A stretch of DNA of 12,670 nt from Candidatus Pelethomonas intestinigallinarum (GTDB taxonomy: Bacteria; Bacillota; Clostridia; Oscillospirales; Oscillospiraceae): the NCBI GenBank assembly GCA_018712665.1, contig DVGP01000250.1, positions 1 through 12,670 of the forward strand. Direction: 5' to 3'. Made by a program: the position numbers and the translations under genes. Under the pieces are notes generated by a model. The model had not been told where the DNA came from, did not search any database, and worked only from the letters and a program-made list of their open reading frames with translations. Positions 1 to 7,883 of this stretch are shown piece by piece; position 1 is the stretch's first letter, and each line of letters starts with the position of its first letter.

Positions 1-411
1 CTGCCCAACGTGCGGCGGGTGCTGGACTACGCCGTCACCGAGATCCCGCCGGAGAAGATCTGCCTGGGCATCCCCAACTACGGCTATGACTGGCCCCTGC
101 CCTACCGGCAGGGTGAGACCCAGGCCCAGTCACTGTCCAACCAGGAGGCGGTGGCCGCCGCCGTGGCCTATGGAGCGGCGATCCAGTACGACGAGTCGGC
201 CCAGAGCCCCTGGTTCCGGTATACGGCGGCGGACGGCGCCATCCATGAGGTGTGGTTCGAGGACGCCAGGAGCATCAGCGAGAAGCTGCGGCTCATCCGG
301 CTCTACGGCCTTCACGGCGCGGGGTACTGGAACCTGGACCGCCCCTTTCCCCAGGGCTGGACCGTCCTCAACGCCCTGTGGGACGTGGCGGATTTCCCAC
401 CGACCGGGTAG
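1..411 (+). CDS. Glycoside hydrolase 18, YaaH/SleL type (3' end only)
   Basis: This is the C-terminal 136 residues of a protein that begins before the window; frame 1 is open from base 1 to the TAG at 409-411. The conserved KICLGIPNYGYDW stretch, the SNQEAV and VWFEDARS segments and the closing GAGYWNLDRPFPQGW match the end of the GH18 barrel of spore cortex/peptidoglycan N-acetylglucosaminidases such as YaaH and SleL. These usually carry LysM repeats in front. The catalytic DxxDxE strand and any LysM domain would lie upstream and cannot be seen. In this family the enzyme acts on cortex or cell-wall glycan during germination or wall turnover. A 139-nt gap with its own promoter separates it from the next operon, so cotranscription is not needed. 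Confidence is high for the fold and moderate for a germination role. Confidence 0.85.
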   Translation: MPNVRRVLDYAVTEIPPEKICLGIPNYGYDWPLPYRQGETQAQSLSNQEAVAAAVAYGAAIQYDESAQSPWFRYTAADGAIHEVWFEDARSISEKLRLIRLYGLHGAGYWNLDRPFPQGWTVLNALWDVADFPPTG

Positions 412-413
412 TG

Positions 414-441
414 CGGCGGATTTCTGCAAAAAGTGCCGCCG
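414..441 (+). terminator. Weak inverted repeat after the GH18 gene
   Basis: CGGCGG (414-419) can pair with CCGCCG (436-441) across a 16-nt loop, three bases after the GH18 stop codon. No T-run follows, so this is at best a poor terminator; it is the only candidate before the next promoter. Confidence 0.25.
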
Positions 442-466
442 TAAGCGGACAAATAATTCCTTCGTA

Positions 467-495
467 TGGACAGTGGCAAATTTTTGTGCTATACT
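467..495 (+). promoter_or_regulatory. Sigma-A type promoter of the muropeptide operon
   Basis: A -35 hexamer TGGACA (467-472) is followed by a 17-nt spacer and a -10 hexamer TATACT (490-495). The TG at 487-488, one base before the -10, makes it an extended -10. Each hexamer has one mismatch to consensus. Transcription would start near 502, giving a leader of about 50 nt before the epimerase start at 551. I saw no convincing CodY-like box or other operator; CodY control is known for dpp in B. subtilis. Confidence 0.7.
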
Positions 496-550
496 AACAC
501 ACAACACGCAAGCAGAGTACGCCATTTCCCGGACAGGAGGATGAAACGCC

Positions 551-1642
551 ATGCGGATCAAAGCCATTGAGGTGGGACATATCTCCCTGCCACTGGTCCA
601 CCCCTTCAAGACCGCTCTGCGGACGGTGGAAGCGGTGGAGGATGTGGTGGTTCGGGTAGTGAGCGACGATGGGACCGTGGGCTACGGCGAGGCGCCCCCC
701 ACCGCCGTTATCACCGGCGACACCACCGCATCCATCCTCTGTGCCATCCGGGAGTATATCCGCCCCGCCCTGGTGGGGATGGATGTGATGGACCTGGAGG
801 CCGTCATGAGGCGGCTGGACGGCTGCATGGCCCACAACACCACCCCCAAGGCGGCGGTGGACATGGCGGTCTACGACCTGTGGGCCCGGGCCCAGGGCAA
901 ACCCCTGTACCAGCTCCTTGGGGACGCCCGGCAGAGCTTCCAGACCGACCTGACCATCTCAGTGAACCCGGTGGACCAGATGGTCTCCGACAGCCTGGAG
1001 GCCGTGGACAGGGGGTTTGGCATTTTAAAGGTCAAGGTAGGCAAGGAGGGGCTGGCCGACGTGGACCGGATGGCCGCCATCCGCCGGGCGGTAGGCCCGG
1101 ACGTCAGGCTCCGGGTGGACGCCAACCAGGGCTGGACCGCGGAGCAGTCGGTGTCCATCATCCGGGCCATGGAGGACCGGGGGCTGGACATCGAGCTGGT
1201 GGAGCAGCCCGTCCCCGCCCACGATTTGGCCGGCTTGAAGGAGGTCGCCCGGGCGGTGGACACCCCTATCCTGGCGGACGAGGCGGTGTTCTCCCACTAC
1301 GACGCCGCCCGCATCATCGAGGAGCGGGCCGCCGACCTCATCAACATCAAGCTTATGAAGACCGGCGGCATCTGGAACGCCCTGAAGATCTGCCGCCTGG
1401 CGGAGGCCGGCGGCGTGGAGTGCATGATCGGCTGTATGCTGGAGTCCCGGCTGTCCGTGGCCGCCGCCGCCCACCTGGCCGCCGGGCAGAGAATCATCAC
1501 CAGAGCGGACCTGGACGGCCCCTCCCTGTGCGCCGTGGACCCCTACACCGGCGGTCCGCTGTTCAACGGCCCGGAGATCGCCATGTCGGACAACCCGGGC
1601 GTGGGGGTAGAAAATGTCCCCTGTCCGGCCTGGAGCGACTGA
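551..1642 (+). CDS. ykfB: L-Ala-D/L-Glu-type dipeptide epimerase (enolase superfamily)
   Basis: The 363-aa product is a full-length member of the muconate-lactonizing branch of the enolase superfamily. These enzymes interconvert L-Ala-D-Glu and L-Ala-L-Glu so that peptidoglycan dipeptides can be degraded. Visible active-site landmarks are the KxK motif K160/K162, metal ligands D190 (in DANQGW), E218 (in VEQP) and D243 (in LADEA), and the opposite-face lysine K267 (in IKLMK). Their spacing closely follows B. subtilis YkfB. The DLD pair D320/D322 near the C-terminus corresponds to the DxD motif that binds the dipeptide amino group in dipeptide epimerases, which argues against a muconate or o-succinylbenzoate role. 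AGGAGG (535-540) sits 10 nt before ATG 551. It is the first gene of the operon, and every downstream gene fits muropeptide use. Exact dipeptide specificity is inferred. Confidence 0.92.
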   Translation: MRIKAIEVGHISLPLVHPFKTALRTVEAVEDVVVRVVSDDGTVGYGEAPPTAVITGDTTASILCAIREYIRPALVGMDVMDLEAVMRRLDGCMAHNTTPKAAVDMAVYDLWARAQGKPLYQLLGDARQSFQTDLTISVNPVDQMVSDSLEAVDRGFGILKVKVGKEGLADVDRMAAIRRAVGPDVRLRVDANQGWTAEQSVSIIRAMEDRGLDIELVEQPVPAHDLAGLKEVARAVDTPILADEAVFSHYDAARIIEERAADLINIKLMKTGGIWNALKICRLAEAGGVECMIGCMLESRLSVAAAAHLAAGQRIITRADLDGPSLCAVDPYTGGPLFNGPEIAMSDNPGVGVENVPCPAWSD

Positions 1643-1670
1643 CGTCCCGGCCGGTCTCCCGTTATCCTGT

Positions 1671-1719
1671 TATATCTGGCCTGCCGGCCATATATAGATT
1701 GGGCCTCCCCGTTGGCCCA
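1671..1719. repeat. Two short inverted repeats in the gap between the epimerase and the binding protein
   Basis: The 120-nt gap contains an 11-bp near-palindrome, TATATCTGGCC (1671-1681) against GGCCATATATA (1686-1696), with one mismatch and a 4-nt loop. Beside it is a perfect 6-bp repeat, TGGGCC (1700-1705) against GGCCCA (1714-1719), with an 8-nt loop. Neither is followed by a T-run. They could be an operator, an RNA processing site or an mRNA-stabilising structure ahead of the highly expressed lipoprotein gene. No function can be assigned from sequence alone. Confidence 0.45.
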
Positions 1720-1762
1720 TCCCCGCTATGGAGCGGATTTCAAACGGAAAGGAATGGAAGAG

Positions 1763-3706
1763 ATGAAAATGAAGAAGCGCGCAACGGCCCTGCTGCTGGC
1801 TCTGGCTATGGTCCTGGCCCTGACCGCCTGCGGCGACACGGGCGGCGGAGGCGACGGCTCCGCCGTCTACCGCACCCTTTACTCCACCGAGGTGGAGACC
1901 ATGAACTACCTGTACACCACCTCCTCCGGCAACCTGGAGATCCCCGCCAATGTGGTGGACACCCTGGTGGAGTACGACTGCTACGGCGTGGTCCAGCCCT
2001 CCCTGGCTGAGAGCTGGGAGCACAACGAGGACTACACCCAGTGGACCTTCCACATCCGCGAGGGGGTCAAGTGGGTGGACAAGGACGGCAATGAGGTGGC
2101 CGACGTCACCGCCCAGGACTGGGTGGACGCCGCCCACTACATCCTGGACGCCGCCAACGACTCCTCCAGCGAGTATAACTTTGAGGTGGCCCAGGTGACC
2201 AACGCCGCGGCCTATTACGCCTACACCGCCTACCTGCTGGAGCTGGAGACCGCCACCGACGGCACCGATGAGAACGGCAATCCCGTCAAGCTCAACGCGG
2301 ACGGCGAGGTCATCGAGGAGGTGCCCGAGGTGTCCGTGGAGGACATCGGCGTGAAGGCCACTGACACCTATACCCTGGTCTACACCCTGGACGCCCCCTG
2401 CTCCTACTTCCTGTCCATGCTGTGCTGGGCCGCCTTCATGCCCGTCAACGGCGAGTTCCTGGCCCAGTGCGGCGACAGCTTCGGCACCAGCGCCGAGACC
2501 CTGCTCTACTGCGGGCCCTTCATCCTGTCCACCTTCGAGCCCCAGGTCCAGCGGGTCATGACAAAGAATCCCACCTACTGGGACATTGACAACGTCCATA
2601 TCGACACCATCCAGATGACCTACAACGCGGAAGCCTCCACTCTGGCCACCCAGATGTACCTGGACGGCTCCATCGACAACGCCACCATCAGCGCCGATCT
2701 GCTCAGCTCCCTGCTGGAGACCCACAGCGACCAGATCCACTACTCCCGGCCCGACGTGTCCTACTCCTACTGGTACCTGTTCAACTTCGATCCCAACTTT
2801 GACGAGGAGTACGAGCCGGACAACTGGCGCATCGCCGTGAACAATGAGAGCTTCCGCCTGTCCATCGTCCACGGCCTGGACCGGGTCAACGCCCTGCAGG
2901 CCAAGGACTTCGCCGACCCGGAGAGCCTGCTGAGCAACACCATCACCCCCCTGGGCGCCGCCTCCGCCTCCCAGGACTACGCCTACTACGGCGGTCTGGA
3001 GAAGTACACCAACGGCGATACCTTTGACCCGGACCTGGCCCTGGAGTACAAGGAGACCGCCATGGAGGAGCTGGCCGCCGAGGGCTGCACCTTCCCCGTC
3101 ATTGTCTACTACCCCTATAACCCCAACGAGACCAACGCCGACTCCATGGCCCAGCTGGTGGAGCAGCAGCTGGAGAATCTGCTGGGCACCGACTATATCG
3201 ACGTGGTCATCCAGCAGGGCAACGAGAGCTTCCTGTCCACGGTGCGCCGGGCCGGCAACTACGGCTTTACCCTGTGCAACTGGGGTGCCGACTACTCCGA
3301 CGCCTCCGCCTATGTGGTGGACCCCTTCGCCGAGGACTCCAGCTACAGCTTCATCTATGAGAGCGACGACCCGGAGACCCAGAGCTTCTACCAGGAGTAT
3401 CTGGATCTGGTGGAGACCGGGCTGGCCACCACCGACGACATCGAGGCCCGGTATGAGGCCTTCGCCCAGGCGGAGTGCGTCCTGCTGGACCACGGCTTCG
3501 CCATCCCCATTCACACCAACACCCGGGAGTACTCCTTCTCCAAGCTCAACCCCCTGGAGGGCTCCTACGCCTCCTTCGGCTTCTCCACCCTGCGGTACAA
3601 GTATCAGCACATCCTGGAGAAGTCCATGGGCATGGAGGAGTTTGAGCAGGCCTATCAGACCTGGCTGGACGAGCGGGAGGCCGCGCTGGCCGAAGCCGCC
3701 CAGTAA
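1763..3706 (+). CDS. Peptide ABC transporter substrate-binding lipoprotein (SBP family 5)
   Basis: The 647-aa product is an extracytoplasmic solute-binding protein of the OppA/DppE/MppA family. It begins with a lipoprotein signal: MKMKKR, a hydrophobic stretch, then lipobox LTAC with Cys23 as lipidation site. A Gly/Asp-rich linker follows. SBP family 5 features include LAESWEHNEDYTQWTFHIREGVKW near the N-terminal end and the late NWGADYSD segment. GGAAAGGA (1746-1753) is 9 nt from ATG 1763; an in-frame ATG at 1712 lies inside an inverted repeat and has no RBS, while ATG 1769 is possible. The mature protein is acidic, with an Asp/Glu-rich insertion around residues 165-185. It would deliver peptides, probably wall-derived ones, to the permease and ATPase pair encoded next. 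The ligand is inferred from the neighbours; general peptide uptake remains possible. Confidence 0.93.
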   Translation: MKMKKRATALLLALAMVLALTACGDTGGGGDGSAVYRTLYSTEVETMNYLYTTSSGNLEIPANVVDTLVEYDCYGVVQPSLAESWEHNEDYTQWTFHIREGVKWVDKDGNEVADVTAQDWVDAAHYILDAANDSSSEYNFEVAQVTNAAAYYAYTAYLLELETATDGTDENGNPVKLNADGEVIEEVPEVSVEDIGVKATDTYTLVYTLDAPCSYFLSMLCWAAFMPVNGEFLAQCGDSFGTSAETLLYCGPFILSTFEPQVQRVMTKNPTYWDIDNVHIDTIQMTYNAEASTLATQMYLDGSIDNATISADLLSSLLETHSDQIHYSRPDVSYSYWYLFNFDPNFDEEYEPDNWRIAVNNESFRLSIVHGLDRVNALQAKDFADPESLLSNTITPLGAASASQDYAYYGGLEKYTNGDTFDPDLALEYKETAMEELAAEGCTFPVIVYYPYNPNETNADSMAQLVEQQLENLLGTDYIDVVIQQGNESFLSTVRRAGNYGFTLCNWGADYSDASAYVVDPFAEDSSYSFIYESDDPETQSFYQEYLDLVETGLATTDDIEARYEAFAQAECVLLDHGFAIPIHTNTREYSFSKLNPLEGSYASFGFSTLRYKYQHILEKSMGMEEFEQAYQTWLDEREAALAEAAQ

Positions 3707-3775
3707 ACTCGATCCGATGTTTCCCCGGGGCGCAGCCGCCCTGAGCCGCGCCTCCGGCGCGTCCCCCACCAACCC

Positions 3776-3814
3776 GGGGCAGGAAGGTCCCATCACCAGG
3801 CGCCTTCCTGCCCC
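3776..3814 (+). promoter_or_regulatory. 12-bp perfect hairpin between the binding protein and permease genes
   Basis: GGGGCAGGAAGG (3776-3787) pairs perfectly with CCTTCCTGCCCC (3803-3814) over a 15-nt loop, followed by CCGCC and four Ts. The 200-nt gap also holds CGCGCC/GGCGCG (3747-3761) and CGCGGA/TCCGCG (3826-3840), each with a 3-nt loop. Such structures after a binding-protein gene often act as partial terminators or 3' stabilisers, so that the binding protein is made in excess over the membrane parts. The short T-run argues for leaky rather than full termination. Confidence 0.55.
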
Positions 3815-3906
3815 CCGCCTTTTCCCGCGGAACCTCCGCGTCCGCGCCCTACCGGGGCGTGGACGCGCGGGCTCTGCCGATTTCCCTGTAAAGGAGGTCA
3901 ACCTCT

Positions 3907-4860
3907 GTGGCAAAATATATTCTCAAACGGGTGCTCCGCTCCCTGATCACCATGGTCATCGTCATTACCGTGGTCTTCTCCCTGCTGCGGCTGATGCCCA
4001 TTGAGGGGTACTTCGAGAACTTCGACAAGCTCTCCGAGACCCAGATCCAGGTCCGCCTCAACGACCTGGGGCTCAACGACCCCCTGCCGGTCCAGCTGGG
4101 GAACTTCTTCAATCAGCTTCTCCACGGTGACCTGGGCGAGTCCATCAAGTACCGGAAGAACGTGGCCATTACCACCATCATCGCCGAAAAGATCCCCATC
4201 TCCCTGTTCATCGGCCTGACCTCCCTGGCCATCGCCATGGCCCTGGGCCTGCCCCTGGGCATCATGATGGCCCGGAGCACCCGAACGAGGTGGAAGCTGT
4301 GGGACAAGTTCGGCACGGTGTTCATCGTTGTCATCCAGGCGGTGCCCGCTGCGGCCTACCATATCCTGATCCAATTCGCCGGCTCCCAGGGCCCCCTGAA
4401 GCTGCCCATGCTGTTTTCCATGAATAACCCGGCCAGCTACATCCTGCCCATCTTCTCCCTGTCCCTGGGCAACATCGCCTACTACGCCATGTGGCTGCGG
4501 CGGTACATGGTGGACGAGGCCAACAAGGACTACATCCGCCTGGCCCGGGCCAAAGGCGTGCCGGGCGCGCAGATCTCCCGGCGGCACGTGTTCCGCAACG
4601 CCATGGTGCCCCTGGTCCAGTACGTCCCCAACTCCATCCTCTTCACCCTCATGGGCTCCCTGTATGTGGAGTCCCTGTACTCGGTGCCGGGGATGGGCGG
4701 CCTGCTGGTCACCGCCATCAAGGGTCAGGACAACAATCTGGTCCAGGCCCTGGTCATCATCTACGCCGTCATCTCCATCCTGGGCCTGCTGTTCGGCGAC
4801 ATTCTGATGGCTATTCTCGACCCCCGCATCAGTTTCGCCAAAAAGGAGGGTGCCCGCTGA
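3907..4860 (+). CDS. dppB: Peptide ABC transporter permease, DppB/OppB type
   Basis: The 317-aa integral membrane protein has about six hydrophobic segments (roughly residues 9-30, 98-120, 135-157, 177-199, 236-258 and 277-303). The cytoplasmic coupling loop DYIRLARAKGVPG (208-220) is the EAA-type motif that docks onto the ATPases. The segments GLNDPLPVQ and LLHGDLGESI in the first external region are typical of the B subunit. The start is GTG 3907, chosen because AAAGGAGGT (3891-3899) lies 7 nt upstream and the protein then begins MAKYILKRVLR, as usual for this family. The stop codon overlaps the start of the next permease gene (TGATG), so the two are translationally coupled and expected to form a heterodimeric channel. 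Confidence 0.94.
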   Translation: MAKYILKRVLRSLITMVIVITVVFSLLRLMPIEGYFENFDKLSETQIQVRLNDLGLNDPLPVQLGNFFNQLLHGDLGESIKYRKNVAITTIIAEKIPISLFIGLTSLAIAMALGLPLGIMMARSTRTRWKLWDKFGTVFIVVIQAVPAAAYHILIQFAGSQGPLKLPMLFSMNNPASYILPIFSLSLGNIAYYAMWLRRYMVDEANKDYIRLARAKGVPGAQISRRHVFRNAMVPLVQYVPNSILFTLMGSLYVESLYSVPGMGGLLVTAIKGQDNNLVQALVIIYAVISILGLLFGDILMAILDPRISFAKKEGAR

Positions 4861-5882
4861 TGAAACGCTACCGTGACCGCAGGACCGACCAGCTGGGCGA
4901 CGCCCTGGCCAAGCAGATGGAGCGGGAGGTAAAAGCCTCCGACCTTACCGATGCGGAGCTCTTCTCCTTCGCCGGCTTCGACGCCTCGGCGGCGGAGCGG
5001 GGGGGATACTCCAACTACTCCTACTGGATGGCCACCCTCCGGGCATTTTTCAAGAACAAGGTGGCGGTGTTCTTCCTCATCGTCATGGTGGCGCTGCTGG
5101 CCTTTACCTTCATCCAGCCCCTGCTGCCCGGCCAGCTGGACCCCCTGACCATCCACTACGGCGAGGACGGCAGGGTCCTGCAGAACCTGAAGCCCGGAGA
5201 GCAGGGATTCATCTTCGGCACCAACGAGATCGGCCAGGACATCTGGTCCCGGATCTGGTCCGGCACCCGCACCTCCCTGTTCATCGGCTTTACCGTGGCC
5301 TGTGTGGAGGCGGTGCTGGGCATTCTGATGGGGGTACTGTGGGGCTACGTCCGGAAGCTGGACTTCCTCTTCACCGAGCTGTACAACGTCTTTGACAACA
5401 TCCCCCAGACCCTGGTGCTGATCCTGTTCTCCTACATCATGAACCCCGGGGTGGACACCATCATCTTCGCCCTGTGCCTCACCGGCTGGCTGGGCATGGC
5501 CCGGTTCATCCGCAACCAGATCATCATCATCCGGGACCGGGACTACAACCTGGCCTCCCGGTGCCTGGGGGTCCCCACCCGGCGGATCGTGGTGAAGAAC
5601 CTGCTGCCCTACCTGGTGTCCGTCATCACCATGCGGATGGCCCTGGCCATCCCCTCCGCCATCGGCAACGAGGTCTTCGTCACCTATATCGGCATCGGAA
5701 TGCCGGTGGACGTCCCCTCCCTGGGGAACCTGATCGACACCGGGCGGAAGCTGATGACCATCCCCTCCCTGCGCTACCAGCTCTACTTCCCGGTGGCAAT
5801 CCTGGCGGTCATCACCATCTCCTTCTACATCATCGGCAACGCCTTCGCCGACGCCGCCGATCCGAAAAGCCATGTCAAGTGA
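4860..5882 (+). CDS. dppC: Peptide ABC transporter permease, DppC/OppC type
   Basis: The 340-aa product is the partner permease. A cytoplasmic N-terminal tail of about 66 residues ends in the family-typical YSYWMATLRAFFKNKVAVF, which leads into the first membrane helix (about 69-89). The signature GTNEIGQDIWSRIWSGTRTSL starts at residue 120, and the EAA-type coupling loop YNLASRCLGVPTRR spans 229-242. Further membrane helices lie near 140-162, 184-212, 255-280 and 309-329. ATG 4860 overlaps the stop of the B subunit, and AAGGAGGG (4843-4850) gives a 9-nt spacing. The frame is open far upstream of 4860, but those residues are a GC-rich shadow of the previous gene. The next gene starts 11 nt downstream. 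Confidence 0.94.
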   Translation: MKRYRDRRTDQLGDALAKQMEREVKASDLTDAELFSFAGFDASAAERGGYSNYSYWMATLRAFFKNKVAVFFLIVMVALLAFTFIQPLLPGQLDPLTIHYGEDGRVLQNLKPGEQGFIFGTNEIGQDIWSRIWSGTRTSLFIGFTVACVEAVLGILMGVLWGYVRKLDFLFTELYNVFDNIPQTLVLILFSYIMNPGVDTIIFALCLTGWLGMARFIRNQIIIIRDRDYNLASRCLGVPTRRIVVKNLLPYLVSVITMRMALAIPSAIGNEVFVTYIGIGMPVDVPSLGNLIDTGRKLMTIPSLRYQLYFPVAILAVITISFYIIGNAFADAADPKSHVK

Positions 5883-5893
5883 GGAGGGAAACG

Positions 5894-6940
5894 ATGGAAA
5901 ACAACATCATCCTCTCCGTCCGGGACCTGGACGTGAAGTTCACCCTCCGGGGGCAGACCCTCCACGCCATCCGGGGCGTGTCCCTGGACGTGCACCAGGG
6001 GGAGAGCCTGGCCATCGTGGGGGAGTCCGGCTCGGGGAAGTCCGTGTTCGTCAAGACCTTCATGGGCCTGCTGGACGCAAACGGCTTCATCGACGGCGGC
6101 TCCATCCTGTATGACGGCCAGGACCTGACCCAGTACCGGGACGACAAGGACTGGCTGAAGATCCGGGGCCGGGAGATCGCCATGGTCCTCCAGGACCCCA
6201 TGACCTCCCTCAACCCCCTGAAGACCATCGGGGCCCAGATCCAGGAGGCCGTGGAGCTCCACCAGGGGCTGAAGGGCCCAGCCGCCAAACAGGCGGTGCT
6301 GGAGGTCCTCGCCGACGTGGGCATCGACGACCCGGAGCGCCGCTACAAGCAGTACCCCCACGAGTTCTCCGGCGGCATGCGCCAGCGGGTGGTCATCGCT
6401 ATCGCCATGGCCTGCCGGCCCAAGATCCTCATCTGCGACGAGCCCACCACCGCCCTGGATGTGACCATCCAGGCCCAGATCCTGGACCTCATCAAGACCA
6501 TGCAGAAGAAGTACCACCTGACCACCGTCTACATCACCCACGACCTGGGGGTGGTGGCCAACGTGGCGGACCGCATCGCCGTCATGTACGCCGGGGACAT
6601 CGTGGAGGTGGGGACCTGCGACGAGGTGTTCTACGACCCCAGGCACCCCTACACCTGGGCCCTGCTCAGCTCCCTGCCCCAGCTGGGGGTCAAGGGGGAG
6701 GACCTCTACTCCATCCAGGGCACGCCTCCCAACCTGTTCTATGAGGTGAAGGGGGACGCCTTCGCCCCCCGGAACCCCCAGGCCCTGAAGATCGACTTCC
6801 TGGAGCGGCCGCCCTTCTTCCAGGTGTCCCCCACCCACAAGGCCAGGACCTGGCTCCTGGACCCCCGGGCCCCCAAGGTGGAGCCCCCCGAGCACATCCG
6901 CGCCCTGCGGGAGAAGGGAGTGAACCGCCGTGACGGCTGA
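5894..6940 (+). CDS. dppD: Peptide ABC transporter ATPase, DppD/OppD type
   Basis: The 348-aa nucleotide-binding subunit has Walker A GESGSGKS (43-50), Q-loop Q100 in LQDPMTSLNP, ABC signature FSGGM (158-162), Walker B ILICDE (178-183) with catalytic Glu183, and switch His216. The C-terminal oligopeptide-transporter extension begins near HPYTWALLSSLPQL (251-264). In this extension OppD/DppD proteins usually carry four cysteines that bind an iron-sulfur cluster. Here the aligned places read GDAF, PRNP and ARTW, so the cysteines appear to be missing. GAGGAGGGA (5881-5889) lies just before ATG 5894. The upstream open frame is a shadow of the permease gene. The gene overlaps the next ATPase gene by 11 nt. 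It should pair with that protein to drive import. Confidence 0.95.
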   Translation: MENNIILSVRDLDVKFTLRGQTLHAIRGVSLDVHQGESLAIVGESGSGKSVFVKTFMGLLDANGFIDGGSILYDGQDLTQYRDDKDWLKIRGREIAMVLQDPMTSLNPLKTIGAQIQEAVELHQGLKGPAAKQAVLEVLADVGIDDPERRYKQYPHEFSGGMRQRVVIAIAMACRPKILICDEPTTALDVTIQAQILDLIKTMQKKYHLTTVYITHDLGVVANVADRIAVMYAGDIVEVGTCDEVFYDPRHPYTWALLSSLPQLGVKGEDLYSIQGTPPNLFYEVKGDAFAPRNPQALKIDFLERPPFFQVSPTHKARTWLLDPRAPKVEPPEHIRALREKGVNRRDG

Positions 6941-7862
6941 GCGAGAAAAGCTGCTGGAGGTCCAGGACCTCACCGTACAGTTCGGCCCCAAGCGCCATCC
7001 CTTTACCGCGGTGGACAAGGTGTCCTTCCACATCTACCGGGGGGAGACCTTCGGTCTGGTGGGGGAGTCCGGCTCCGGCAAGACCACCATCGGCCGGGCC
7101 ATCATCCGCATCCACCCCACCGCCGGGGGCAAGGTGATCTTTGACGGCCGGCAGATCAACGGCAAGATCCCCCGGGACCTGGACCGGGAGGTGACGCGCC
7201 GCATCCAGATGATCTTCCAGGACCCCATGGCCTCCCTCAACGAGCGGGCCAAGGTGGACTACATCATCTCCGAGGGCCTCTACGGCAACGGCTTCCATCT
7301 GACAAAGGAGGAGCGGGAGGAGCGGGTGGCCCAGGCCCTCACCGACGTGGGGCTGCTGCCGGAGTTCGCCAGCCGCTTCCCCCACGAGTTTTCCGGGGGC
7401 CAGCGCCAGCGCATCGGCATCGCCCGGGCCCTCATCATGGAGCCGGATTTCATCATCGCCGACGAGCCCATCTCCGCCCTGGACGTGTCCATCCGGGCGC
7501 AGGTCCTCAACCTGCTGGCCAGCCTCCAGCGGGCCCGGGGGCTGACCTACCTCTTCATCGCCCACGATCTGTCGGTGGTCCGCTTCCTCTGCGACCGCAT
7601 CGCCGTGATCCACAGGGGACGGATCGTGGAGCTGGCGGAGAGCGAGGAGCTCTTCGCCCACCCCCTCCACCCCTACACCCGGGCCCTGCTGTCCGCCATC
7701 CCCCAGCCGGACCCCATCGCCGAGCGGAAGAAGAAGCTGCTGGTCTTCGACCCCAGCTGCCACCACTACAGCGAGAGCAACCAGCCCGCCTGGCGGGAGG
7801 CCCGCCCCAGCCACTTCGTGCTGGCCAGCGAGGAGGAGCTGGCGGAGTACCAGAAGTTATAA
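6930..7862 (+). CDS. dppF: Peptide ABC transporter ATPase, DppF/OppF type
   Basis: The 310-aa second ATPase has Walker A GESGSGKT (45-52), Q-loop Q97 in FQDPMASLN, signature FSGGQ (154-158), Walker B FIIADE (174-179) with Glu179, and switch His212. The tail after LSAIPQPDP is short: it contains one cysteine (Cys277 in DPSCHHY) and ends in SHFVLASEEELAEY, a form I associate with clostridial OppF proteins lacking the cysteine cluster. The start is GTG 6930, inside the end of the preceding gene, supported by GAGAAGGGAG (6911-6920) 9 nt upstream; a GTG at 6920 is in the wrong frame. It completes the importer formed by the binding lipoprotein, two permeases and two ATPases. Confidence 0.94.
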   Translation: MTAEREKLLEVQDLTVQFGPKRHPFTAVDKVSFHIYRGETFGLVGESGSGKTTIGRAIIRIHPTAGGKVIFDGRQINGKIPRDLDREVTRRIQMIFQDPMASLNERAKVDYIISEGLYGNGFHLTKEEREERVAQALTDVGLLPEFASRFPHEFSGGQRQRIGIARALIMEPDFIIADEPISALDVSIRAQVLNLLASLQRARGLTYLFIAHDLSVVRFLCDRIAVIHRGRIVELAESEELFAHPLHPYTRALLSAIPQPDPIAERKKKLLVFDPSCHHYSESNQPAWREARPSHFVLASEEELAEYQKL

Positions 7863-7883
7863 ACCATAAAAGGAGTGACAGCC

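Noticed and set aside
541..570. Nine-codon upstream ORF (MKRHADQSH) overlapping the epimerase start
   Set aside because: Its ATG directly abuts the AGGAGG, leaving no spacing for initiation, and it shows no regulatory peptide features.
1670..3913. 747-aa open frame on the minus strand opposite the binding-protein gene
   Set aside because: Its product is low-complexity Gly/Val/Leu/Gln, without family resemblance, and it mirrors the GC-rich third codon positions of a clear lipoprotein gene. The other long minus-strand frames under the operon (for example 4761-5873 and 5825-7033) are the same artefact.
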